Of a stretch of DNA of 53,100 nucleotides, positions 31,820 through 39,504 are shown in pieces. Origin of the DNA: Streptomyces sp. AP-93 (GTDB taxonomy: Bacteria > Actinomycetota > Actinomycetes > Streptomycetales > Streptomycetaceae). The notes beneath the pieces were generated by a model. It was given only the letters and a program-made list of their open reading frames with translations, did not search any database and had not been told where the DNA came from. Each line of letters begins with the position of its first letter. Position 1 is the stretch's first letter. Position numbers and translations under genes: made by a program. Location: the NCBI RefSeq assembly GCF_022808175.1, contig NZ_JALGBX010000024.1, positions 112,112 to 165,211 on the forward strand, given 5' to 3'.

Positions 31820-32283
31820 ATGGGCAAGCTCTTGGCAGCCCGGATCTCGCCACTCCCGCCACGACGGTCGGGCTGGCCGTCTTACCTCACGCCGAGGCGC
31901 ACGCCGGCGCCATCGGCTCGACACCCGTCACCGGCTTCGACTACCAAGTCGGCGGTGTCACCATGAAGGTTCCGACGGGCTGCATGTTCACTCACGCCGT
32001 CCGCGGCGAAGGCAAGAAGATCACGTACCAGAACGCCTGCGTCGACTGTGGTTTCGTAGGGGCCCTGAATTCAGGCTTCTGCAACTGGCGTATCGACTTC
32101 ACCTACGCGGACACCGACAACAAGACCTACCGCACGTCCCGGGGCAAGACGCACACCGAGTGCGAGATCCACCCGATGCGCGACAACTCACCCCAGACAC
32201 TGCCTCGTTACGGCAAGGCGTGCGCTCACATCAGCGTCAACAGTGTGCGCCGGGTCAGTCAGTGCCACCACATCACGAAGTGA
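31820..32283 (+). pseudogene. secreted Cys-rich protein gene, copy B: frameshift in signal peptide
   Basis: ATG 31820 starts the same MGKLLAARI signal sequence as copy A, but one base is missing around 31845-31847 (GGATCTCGCC versus GGATCATCGCC), so the start is out of frame with the body. The body is otherwise complete to TGA 32281-32283 and carries seven Cys (VPTGCMFTHAV, YQNACVDCGF, SGFCNW, HTECEIH, KACAHI, SQCHH). An internal ATG at 31963 opens the 106-residue body but would give a product without export signal. The full ancestral protein would be about 154 residues, exported and probably disulfide-bonded. Confidence 0.8.
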
Positions 32284-32290
32284 GCCGCAC

Positions 32291-32527
32291 ATGACCACCC
32301 AGCCCTCGCCCGACGACTCCGCATGGGAATCCAAGCGCCGCCGCGCCGGCCTGGCCGCCTTCGTGGTCGCCACGGCACTGTCCTTCGCGTTCTTCGCCTT
32401 CTTCCCGGGCCTCCCCCACGTCATCGACTGGGGCGCGATCGTCACCTCGCTCGCCGTAGGCGGCCTGGCCCGCTGGGCATGGCAGTCCCACCTCTCAAGA
32501 AGACGCGCCGCGCACCCGCAGAGCTGA
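32291..32527 (+). CDS. small membrane protein, copy B
   Basis: 78 residues from ATG 32291, 7 nt after the Cys-rich gene stop. Same layout as copy A: hydrophilic N-terminus, SFAFFAFFPGLPHVIDW membrane segment and loop, IVTSLAVGGLARWA second segment, basic tail. The conserved start spacing in both copies indicates a real two-gene unit. Both membrane-protein copies stay open while both Cys-rich copies are broken. Confidence 0.7.
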   Translation: MTTQPSPDDSAWESKRRRAGLAAFVVATALSFAFFAFFPGLPHVIDWGAIVTSLAVGGLARWAWQSHLSRRRAAHPQS

Positions 32528-32663
32528 TCCCACGCCACGCCCCTGAAGCATCGCCAGTTCGGACCGCGCGCCGGTCGACGGTCTCTGGAACTCGGCGATG
32601 GCGCGATGCTCACGTGGCCGACGAAGCCGCACCAGCGCCCGCTCCCGCACGGTTCACGGGCAT

Positions 32664-32702
32664 GAAAAAGCCCCAGGTCACGGCGAGTGAGTCCTGGGGC
32701 TA
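32664..32702 (-). terminator. terminator of tRNA-Thr
   Basis: Read on the minus strand, AGCCCCAGG ... CCTGGGGCT forms a perfect stem followed by a T-run, starting a few bases after the tRNA 3' end. It is a classical intrinsic terminator. A slightly mutated copy stands at 30697-30731 beside the partial tRNA. Confidence 0.88.
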
Positions 32703-32707
32703 ATCCG

Positions 32708-32781
32708 AGCCGCCTTCGGGATTCGAACCCGAGACCTACGCATTACGAGTGCGTTGCTCTGGCCAGCTGAGCTAAGGCGGC
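32708..32781 (-). tRNA. tRNA-Thr (anticodon CGT)
   Basis: A 74-nt cloverleaf on the minus strand: acceptor GCCGCCT/AGGCGGC, D-arm AGCTCAGCTGGCCAGAGC, anticodon stem ACGCA/TGCGT with loop CTCGTAA (anticodon CGT, codon ACG), T-arm GGGTTCGAATCCC, discriminator T. CCA is not encoded. It is intact and is the integration target inferred from the partial copy at 30741-30776. Confidence 0.97.
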
Positions 32782-32898
32782 ACCGCTGGGAAGACAAGAA
32801 TTTCCCTGGTGGGAGCCTCTCATCAGCAGCGGCGCCAAGTCTACAGGGTTAAACGGGGTGCCCCGAACAGGGTGCCGGGGCGGCTCCGCCGGTGGGGG

Positions 32899-34470
32899 TC
32901 AGCACTTCTTTCCGTCCTTCGGAGCGGTGCCTTCCAGGAGGTACTGGTTGATCGCCGAGTCGATGCAGTCGCTGCCCCGGCCGTACGCCGTGTGGCCGTC
33001 GCCGTCGTAGGTCAGCAGGACACCCGAGTCGAGCTGGCCCGCCAGGGCCTCGGCCCACTTGTACGGGGTCGCGGGGTCGCGGGTGGTGCCGACCACCACG
33101 ATCGGCGGGGCGCCCTTCGCGTGCAGCGCCTTGGCCGTGCCGGTGGCCTTCGCCAGCCAGTACGCGCAGTTCAGCGAGGCCCAGGCCAGGCCCGCGCCGA
33201 AGACCGGAGAGGCCTTCTCGAAGGAGGGCAGCGCCTTCTCGACCGCCTCGGGCCCGTTGAAGGCCGGGGGCTGGTCGAGGCAGTTGACGGCGGCGTTCGC
33301 CGACATGAGGTTGGCGTACTTGCCGTCCTGCTCGCGCTCGTAGTAGCTGTCGGCGAGGGCCAGCAGCCCGTTGCCGTCGTCGCCGTCGATCGCGGCTCCG
33401 AGCGCCTCGCGCAGCTGCGGCCAGGCGTTCTCGTCGTACAGGGCGGCGATCACCCCGGTCGTCGCCAGCGACTCGCCGAGCGCGGGGCGCGACCGGTCGG
33501 TCGTGGGGACCGGCTGGGCGTCGGCCTTGCGGAAGAACTCCTTCAGGCGTTCCGCGATCTGATCCGGGCTCCCCTGGCCTAGCGGGCAGTCGGTCTGCTT
33601 CGCGCAGTCCGCGGCGAAGGCCCGGAAGGCGGTCTCGAAGCCCTCCGTCTGGTCCCGGTTCAGTTCGACCGCGGGCCGGGAGGGGTCCATCGCCCCGTCC
33701 AGGACCAGCCGGCCGGTCCGGCCCGGGAAGAGGTCGGCGTACGTCGCCCCGAGGAAGGTGCCGTACGAGGCGCCGACGTAGTTCAGCTTCTCGTCGCCCA
33801 GCGCCGCACGCAGGACGTCCATGTCCCGGGCGGCGTCGACCGTGGACACGTGCGGCAGGATCCGCTGCGAGTGCGTCCGGCAGGCGGCCGCGAACTCCTT
33901 GAAGGCGGCCACCAGCAGGGCCCGCTCCGCCGGCGTGTCGGGCGTCTGGTCCACCTGGGTGTACTTGTCCATGGCCGGGCCGTTCAGGCATTCCACGGGG
34001 GTGCTGCGGTCCACGCCGCGCGGGTCGAAGGAGACCATGTCGTACGCGGCGCGGACCGGGGCCGGGTATCCGATGCCCGCGTACGCCTGGAGGTACCCGA
34101 TGCCGGAGCCTCCCGGGCCGCCCGGGTTCACCACCAGCGAGCCGAGCCGCTCGGAGGGGTCGGTGGCCTTGCGGCGGGCCACCGCGATGTCGATGTCCCC
34201 GCCCCCGGGGTTCCCGTAGTCCAGCGGGACCTTCATGGTGGTGCAGTCGAAGCCGGGCACACCGCACTCGCGCCAGCTCAGCTTCTGGTCGTAGTACGGG
34301 CGCAGAGCGGCCGGGACGGCGGACGGCTCGGCAGACGGTGCCTCGGAGGCCCCGCCGGACGACGCGGCGGCGCGGGGTGTGCCCGAACCGCCCGAGGTGC
34401 ACCCGGAGAGCAGTAGCCCCGCAGCGGCGATCACGGTCCCGGTGGTGCGCAGCAGGCGACTGGTGTCCAT
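32899..34470 (-). CDS. secreted tripeptidyl-aminopeptidase-like S33 lipoprotein (SlpD/SlpE type)
   Basis: 523 residues. Lipoprotein signal: hydrophobic stretch ending in LLSGC, lipid attachment near residue 25. A Ser/Ala-rich linker follows, then an alpha/beta-hydrolase: oxyanion segment NPGGPGGSG, nucleophile elbow GASYGT, late VVVGTTRDPATPYKWA with the Asp, and DGDGHTAYGRG with the His. The C-terminal TAP-like domain and terminal Cys are typical of the mycelium-associated proteases SlpD/SlpE of S. lividans, which remove tripeptides from N-termini of exported proteins. It is anchored outside the membrane. Stop is about 120 bp from the tRNA start, marking the return to conserved chromosome. 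Confidence 0.92.
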   Translation of the reverse strand: MDTSRLLRTTGTVIAAAGLLLSGCTSGGSGTPRAAASSGGASEAPSAEPSAVPAALRPYYDQKLSWRECGVPGFDCTTMKVPLDYGNPGGGDIDIAVARRKATDPSERLGSLVVNPGGPGGSGIGYLQAYAGIGYPAPVRAAYDMVSFDPRGVDRSTPVECLNGPAMDKYTQVDQTPDTPAERALLVAAFKEFAAACRTHSQRILPHVSTVDAARDMDVLRAALGDEKLNYVGASYGTFLGATYADLFPGRTGRLVLDGAMDPSRPAVELNRDQTEGFETAFRAFAADCAKQTDCPLGQGSPDQIAERLKEFFRKADAQPVPTTDRSRPALGESLATTGVIAALYDENAWPQLREALGAAIDGDDGNGLLALADSYYEREQDGKYANLMSANAAVNCLDQPPAFNGPEAVEKALPSFEKASPVFGAGLAWASLNCAYWLAKATGTAKALHAKGAPPIVVVGTTRDPATPYKWAEALAGQLDSGVLLTYDGDGHTAYGRGSDCIDSAINQYLLEGTAPKDGKKC

Positions 34471-34652
34471 TCCAGGAGCCTACGGCCTGCGGGCACGCCC
34501 GGGGCGGTGGTGCCCGCGCCGGGCGGCGGGCGGCCGCCCGGGCGCGGAGCGCCGCCCCGTACGGACCGGCGGCGTCTGCGGCCCGCCACGCGGACCCCTC
34601 GAACGGGTGAGGCGGTCAACCGGAGTCGCGGGCCCGGGAAGAGTCGCGCGTG

Positions 34653-35864
34653 TCAGCCCGCGCGCAGCGACATCGTCATCGCCTCGACGGCGAGCAGCGG
34701 GGAGACGTTGCGGTCGAGCGCCTGCCGGCACGCGATGATCGCCTCGATGCGCCGCAACGTGCGCTCGGGGCCCGACTCCCGGGCGATCCGGTCCAGGTCT
34801 GGGCGTATCTCCTCGTTCGCGATGGCCAGCGAGGATCCGAGCTGGAGGGCCAGCACGTCCCGGTAGAAGCCGGTGAGGTCGGTGAGCGCCAGGTCGAGGC
34901 TGTCGCGCTGCGTGCGCGTACGCCGGCGCTTCTGCCGGTCCTCCAGCTCCTTCATCACGCCCGCCGTGCCGCGCGGCATCCGCCCGCCCGTACCCGCTCC
35001 GGCGCCGAGCGCGGCCCGCAGCTCCTCGGTCTCCTTGGTGTCGACCTCTTCCGCGACCTGCTTGGCGTCCTCGGCGGCGGCGTCGACCAGCTCCTGCGCC
35101 GCCTTCAGGCAGTCGCCCACGTCGGTCACGCGCATCGGCAGCTTCAGGACGGTGGCGCGCCGTGAGCGGGCCGCCCCGTCGGTGGCGAGCCGGCGGGCCC
35201 GGCCGATGTGCCCCTGGGTCGCGCGGGCGGCGGCCTGCGCGACGTCCGGCTCGATGCCGTCGCGCCGCACGAGCACCTCCGCGACGGCGGACACCGGCGG
35301 GGTGCGCAGCGAAAGGTGCCGGCAGCGGGAGCGGATGGTGGGCAGCACGTCCTCCAGCGAGGGGGCGCACAGCAGCCACACGGTCCGCGGAGCGGGCTCC
35401 TCCACGGCCTTGAGCAGCACGTTGCCTGCGCCCTCCGTCAGCCGGTCGGCGTCCTCCAGGACGATGACCTGCCAGCGTCCGACGGCCGGGGAGAGCTGCG
35501 CCCGGCGCACCAGCGCCCGGGTGTCCTTCACGCCGATGGACAGCTGATCGGTACGGACGATCTCCACATCGGCGTGCGTACCGATCACGGTGGTGTGGCA
35601 GCCGTCACAGAACCCGCAGCCCGGCTCGCCGCCGAGGGCGCGGTCCGGGCTGGTGCACTGGAGCGCGGCCGCGAAGGCGCGGGCGGCGGTGGACCGCCCG
35701 GAGCCGGGCGGTCCGGTGAACAACCAGGCGTGCGTCATCTTGGAGGCGGCAGGCGGCGGGGTCCCCGCCTCGATGGCGGTGACCAGAGCGTCGGCGTCGA
35801 CCGCGGCGGCGGCCAGCTGCGTCTGGACCCGCTCCTGTCCCACCAGGTCGTCCCATACGGGCAT
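34653..35864 (-). CDS. holB: DNA polymerase III subunit delta' (clamp loader)
   Basis: 403 residues from ATG 35864 (MPVWDDLVGQERVQTQL), preceded by GGCGGG; the upstream extension is not conserved-looking. AAA+ clamp-loader fold: GPPGSGRSTAARAFA Walker A, zinc cluster CGFCDGCH, VLEDADRLTEGAGNVLLKAVEEP, LLCAPSLEDVLPTIRSRCRHL with the SRC motif. The C-terminal ~150 residues, including a helical stretch with RQKRRRTRTQRDS, form the collar. It loads the beta clamp together with gamma/tau and delta subunits. It lies 128 bp downstream of the thymidylate kinase gene on the same strand, the usual neighbour order. Confidence 0.95.
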   Translation of the reverse strand: MPVWDDLVGQERVQTQLAAAAVDADALVTAIEAGTPPPAASKMTHAWLFTGPPGSGRSTAARAFAAALQCTSPDRALGGEPGCGFCDGCHTTVIGTHADVEIVRTDQLSIGVKDTRALVRRAQLSPAVGRWQVIVLEDADRLTEGAGNVLLKAVEEPAPRTVWLLCAPSLEDVLPTIRSRCRHLSLRTPPVSAVAEVLVRRDGIEPDVAQAAARATQGHIGRARRLATDGAARSRRATVLKLPMRVTDVGDCLKAAQELVDAAAEDAKQVAEEVDTKETEELRAALGAGAGTGGRMPRGTAGVMKELEDRQKRRRTRTQRDSLDLALTDLTGFYRDVLALQLGSSLAIANEEIRPDLDRIARESGPERTLRRIEAIIACRQALDRNVSPLLAVEAMTMSLRAG

Positions 35865-35992
35865 CCCGCCCACCGCCTTCCGCCTCGCGTACCGTCCGTG
35901 CCGTCTGCTCACCCAGTGTGGCGGCTCCCACTGACAATCCCCGCCAGCCGGTCCCCACGACGACCACAGCCGCCACCGCCACCACCACGCCG

Positions 35993-38900
35993 TCAGCGGC
36001 GGCGCGGCCCCCGGCCCTGCTCGTCCTCGTCGTCCCCGCGCGGTCCCAGCAGTTCGTCCGCCAGGGTCGGCAGGTCGTCCAGCGGAGTCTCCTCCGCCCA
36101 GTCCGAGCGGGGCCGACGCGGCCGGCCGTCCTCGGCGAGGAGCGGCAGTTCACGGGTCGCGTCGTTGCCCGAGTCACGGAAGATGCCCGGCGGGACCCGG
36201 TCGACCGGGTTCTCCTCGGGGCGCTGGGCCGTCGGCCGCGACGCCGAGTACGAGGCCCTGGGCGCCGCCGGCCGCGCCGCCGCCTCGCCCGAGCCGGTGG
36301 GGCGTACGGGCGGCAGGACCGCCGTCTCGTCCGCCGGACCCGTCGCGCGCACGGGCGGCAGAACCGCCGTCTCGTCCGCCGGGCCCGCCGCCGGATGGGC
36401 CTTCGGGACCGGGACCGTCTGGGTGACGTCGTCCGGCCGCGCGACCCGCTTGACGACCGGAGTCTCGACCGTCACGGCCTCGTCGTGGCGCGGATCCTTG
36501 CGCAGATCGGCCTTGGGCGCGGGAGCGGCGGGAGCCGCCGGGGCCACAGGGGCAGCCGCCGCCACGGACGCCGAAGCAGCCGCGACCGAGGCTGCGGCCG
36601 CCGCAGCGGACTTCGCCGCGGCCTCCGCCGCCGAGACCTCGGCCAGCCGCCGCGCCTCCTCGGCCTTCAGCAGGGCCTCCTCGGCCCGCCGCTGCTTCTC
36701 CAGCCGGCGCTCCTCGGCCTCGGCGTGCAGCCGGGCCTCTTCCTCCGCCTGCTTGCGCAGCCGCTCGGCCTCCACGGCGCGGGCCTTCTCCTCGGCCTCC
36801 AGCCGCTGCCGCTCGGCCTCGGCCCGCTCGCGGGCCTCCTCCTCGGCGCGCAGCCGCTCCTCGCGCTCCTTGCGGGCGGCCTCGGCCTCGGCCGCGAGCC
36901 GGGCCTCCTCCGCCTCCCGGGCCTTGCGGGCCTCTTCCTCGGCCAGCAGCCGGGCCTCCTCGGCCTTGCGGGCCGCCTCTTCCTCGGCCTTGCGCTCGGC
37001 CTCCTCGATGGCGAGCCGGCGGGCCTCCGCCTGCGCGGCCACCTCGGCCTCGGACAGCGGGAGCATCCGGTCCAGGCGGTGGCGCACGACGGTGCTGACC
37101 GACTCCGGGTCCTGGCCCGCGTCGACCACCAGGTAGCGCCCGGGGTCGGCCGCGGCCAGGGTCAGGAATCCGGCCCGCACCCGCTGGTGGAACTCCGCCG
37201 GCTCCGATTCCAGCCGGTCCGGCGCCTCCGTGAACCGCTCCCGGGCCGTCTCCGGCGACACGTCGAGCAGCACGGTCAGATTCGGTACGAGGCCGCTCGT
37301 GGCCCAGCGTGAGATACGGGCGATCTCGGTCGGGGACAGGTCCCGGCCGGCGCCCTGGTAGGCCACCGAGGAGTCGATGTAGCGGTCGGTGATGACCACC
37401 GCGCCGCGCTCCAGAGCGGGCCGTACGACGGTGTCCACGTGCTCGGCGCGGTCGGCCGCGTACAGCAGGGCCTCGGCGCGGTTCGACAGGCCGGCGGAGG
37501 ACACGTCGAGCAGGATCGAACGCAGCCGCTTGCCGACCGGGGTGGCCCCGGGCTCGCGCGTGACGACGACCTCGTGGCCCTTCGCCCGTATCCAGTCGGC
37601 CATCGCCTCCACCTGGGTGGACTTGCCGGCGCCGTCGCCGCCCTCCAGGGCGATGAAGAACCCGGCGTCGGACGCGGCCTGCACCGGCTCCCCGCCGCGC
37701 AGCGCCTCGCGCAGGTCGCGGCGCAGCGGTACGCCGCTGCGGTCGTCGGCCTTGGCCAGGACGATGGCGGCGACCGGCAGCAGCAGGGCGCCGACCAGCA
37801 TCAGCGTGAAGGCCGCGCCGCCGTGCGCGAAGGCGACCTCGCCGGCGGCCACCCGGTGCGGTCCGATCAGGGCGGCCAGCAGCGGGGCGGCCACGGCCCC
37901 GACGGCCACGGAGACCCGGACGACGGCCTGCAGGTGCTCGGTGACCCGGGCCCTGCGGAACTCTTCGGTCTCCTGGTCGAGCAGCGTGTGCCCGGTGTTC
38001 GCGGCGACGCCCGCGGCGCTGCCGGCGAGCAGCGAGAGGAACACCACCGTCGAGGTGTCCGGAACCAGCCCGGTCAGCAGCAGCGCCAGCCCGGCCACCC
38101 CGACGGACAGCGCCAGCAGGCGCCGCCGGGACAGGGCGGGGAGGACCTTGCCGGCCTGGGTGGCGCGGATCCCGAGGGCGGTGCCGCCGAGCAGGGCCAG
38201 TACGAACAGCGAGAACGCGGCCGCTCCGCCCCCCAGGTCGGTGGCGTGCAGGACGGCCACGGCGGCGGCGGAGGCGACGGCTCCGGCGACGGCGGCGCAG
38301 ACGAGGACGAGCAGCGGGATGGCCCCCGTACGCCCCTTCTCCGGCCGGTCCCCCGCCTTGGGGGCGCGCAGGCCCTCCAGCGGGGAGCGCGGACGCGGGG
38401 TCTTCGCGGCGGGCAGCACCAGCGGGAGCAGCAGCGATACGGACGCCGCGAAGAGGCCGGAGGCCACGTACGAGCCGAGGGCCGCCTGGTTCTCGGCGAA
38501 CCAGCCGATGCCGAGGCCGAGGGCCTTGCCGATCAGGGTCGCGGCGAGCAGCGCGGCAGCGGCGATCGGCAGGGCCGCGAAGGCGGTGCGCAGGTTCAGC
38601 CGGCGCAGTGCGTCGAGGTGGTCGGGCAGCGGCCGTACGGTCGCCCCCTCCGGCGGTGGCGTCGGCAGCAGGCCGGGCGCGGCGCTGTCCTTGGCCAGCC
38701 CCCAGAGCCGCTCGGCGGCGCCGGAGACGAAGACGGTGGCGAGCAGGGCGGTCAGCGCGTGCGGGCCGATCCAGTCGAGCCACAGCGGGGCCACGACGAA
38801 CAGGCCGAGCCGGAACCCGTCGGCGCCGATCATCGTCCAGCGGCGGTCCAGCTTGCCGCCGGGGGCGGCGAGCTTGGCCAGGGGTCCGAGGAGGACCGCG

Positions 38901-39208
38901 CCGAAGAGGACGGTGGACACCACGCGGACGCCGAAGACGGCGGCGACGGCGAGGGCCCAGCCGGTGTAGCCGCCACCGAAGGAGTCCTGCTCCACGGCCG
39001 TCTGGAAGACCAGCAGCACCAGGACCAGCAGGGCGAGGGCATCACCGATGCCGCTCACCAACTGCGCGCTCCACAGCCGCCGCAGCCCGGGGGTGCGCAG
39101 CAGGGCGCGCACCGCCCGCTCGCGGGAGTCCGCGGCGAGGGCTTCGTCGTAGGCGGGGGCGGTGTCGGTGGTGGCGGTCACGACCGTTGGCTGCTCGGCT
39201 CGCGTCAT
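35993..39208 (-). CDS. tmk: MFS-like membrane domain fused to thymidylate kinase and a long coiled coil
   Basis: 1071 residues. Residues ~30-500 form an MFS-like domain with about 12 hydrophobic segments (GLRRLWSAQLVSGIGDALALLVLVLLVF ... GALLLPVAAIVLAKADD). Residues ~515-735 are dTMP kinase: FIALEGGDGAGKSTQ P-loop, the TREPGATPVGKRLR segment, ADRAEHVDTVVRPAL, ITDRYIDSSVAYQGAGRDL. Residues ~740-870 are an Ala/Glu/Arg coiled coil. The rest is Pro/Ala-rich disordered sequence. The kinase makes dTDP for DNA synthesis. The membrane fusion is a known streptomycete oddity whose purpose is unclear; it should tether the kinase to the cytoplasmic face. Confidence 0.93.
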   Translation of the reverse strand: MTRAEQPTVVTATTDTAPAYDEALAADSRERAVRALLRTPGLRRLWSAQLVSGIGDALALLVLVLLVFQTAVEQDSFGGGYTGWALAVAAVFGVRVVSTVLFGAVLLGPLAKLAAPGGKLDRRWTMIGADGFRLGLFVVAPLWLDWIGPHALTALLATVFVSGAAERLWGLAKDSAAPGLLPTPPPEGATVRPLPDHLDALRRLNLRTAFAALPIAAAALLAATLIGKALGLGIGWFAENQAALGSYVASGLFAASVSLLLPLVLPAAKTPRPRSPLEGLRAPKAGDRPEKGRTGAIPLLVLVCAAVAGAVASAAAVAVLHATDLGGGAAAFSLFVLALLGGTALGIRATQAGKVLPALSRRRLLALSVGVAGLALLLTGLVPDTSTVVFLSLLAGSAAGVAANTGHTLLDQETEEFRRARVTEHLQAVVRVSVAVGAVAAPLLAALIGPHRVAAGEVAFAHGGAAFTLMLVGALLLPVAAIVLAKADDRSGVPLRRDLREALRGGEPVQAASDAGFFIALEGGDGAGKSTQVEAMADWIRAKGHEVVVTREPGATPVGKRLRSILLDVSSAGLSNRAEALLYAADRAEHVDTVVRPALERGAVVITDRYIDSSVAYQGAGRDLSPTEIARISRWATSGLVPNLTVLLDVSPETARERFTEAPDRLESEPAEFHQRVRAGFLTLAAADPGRYLVVDAGQDPESVSTVVRHRLDRMLPLSEAEVAAQAEARRLAIEEAERKAEEEAARKAEEARLLAEEEARKAREAEEARLAAEAEAARKEREERLRAEEEARERAEAERQRLEAEEKARAVEAERLRKQAEEEARLHAEAEERRLEKQRRAEEALLKAEEARRLAEVSAAEAAAKSAAAAAASVAAASASVAAAAPVAPAAPAAPAPKADLRKDPRHDEAVTVETPVVKRVARPDDVTQTVPVPKAHPAAGPADETAVLPPVRATGPADETAVLPPVRPTGSGEAAARPAAPRASYSASRPTAQRPEENPVDRVPPGIFRDSGNDATRELPLLAEDGRPRRPRSDWAEETPLDDLPTLADELLGPRGDDEDEQGRGPRRR

Positions 39209-39504
39209 CCGCCCAGCCTATCCGCTGCGCTGTGCGGGTGCGGAGGGCTGTGGACAAGGTCCGGTGTGACCCCCGACCCACCCGTCCGGGGCGTGCCGCC
39301 GGCCGTGTCGCCGCTGCGCGGGGCCGGGTCCCCTACTCGCCCTTCCACCGTTCCCAGGGCTCCGCCCTGACCCGGTTGCCCCGGGCTGCGCCCGAAGCTC
39401 CTGGGGCTCCGCCCCAAACCCCGGTCCTCAAACCCCGGTCCTCAAACCCCGGACGGCTGGAAGAGCAGACCCCGGTCCGCAATCAGCGGACCGGGGTCTG
39501 GCGA
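39209..39504. other. intergenic region with Streptomyces-type GGGGCTCCGCCCC repeats
   Basis: No gene. Holds the topA terminator (39466-39500) and, left of it, three direct copies of AAACCCCGGTCCTC/AAACCCCGGAC at 14-bp spacing (about 39415-39452) plus a GGGGCTCCGCCCC element of the kind often found between Streptomyces genes. The tmk promoter should lie near 39210-39280 (minus strand). Confidence 0.65.
39466..39500 (-). terminator. topA terminator, 15-bp perfect stem
   Basis: CAGACCCCGGTCCGC (39466-39480) and its exact complement (39486-39500) with a 5-nt loop begin 4 bp after the topA stop. It is strongly GC-rich without a T-run, as is common for Streptomyces terminators. Confidence 0.88.

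Larger units (their letters stand above)
31680..32527 (+). repeat. copy B of the duplicated two-gene unit
   Basis: Direct repeat partner of 27273-27824, with the longer upstream region and the full-length Cys-rich reading frame body. It lies directly beside the tRNA-Thr terminator, inside the segment bounded by the two tRNA-derived repeats. Confidence 0.85.
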
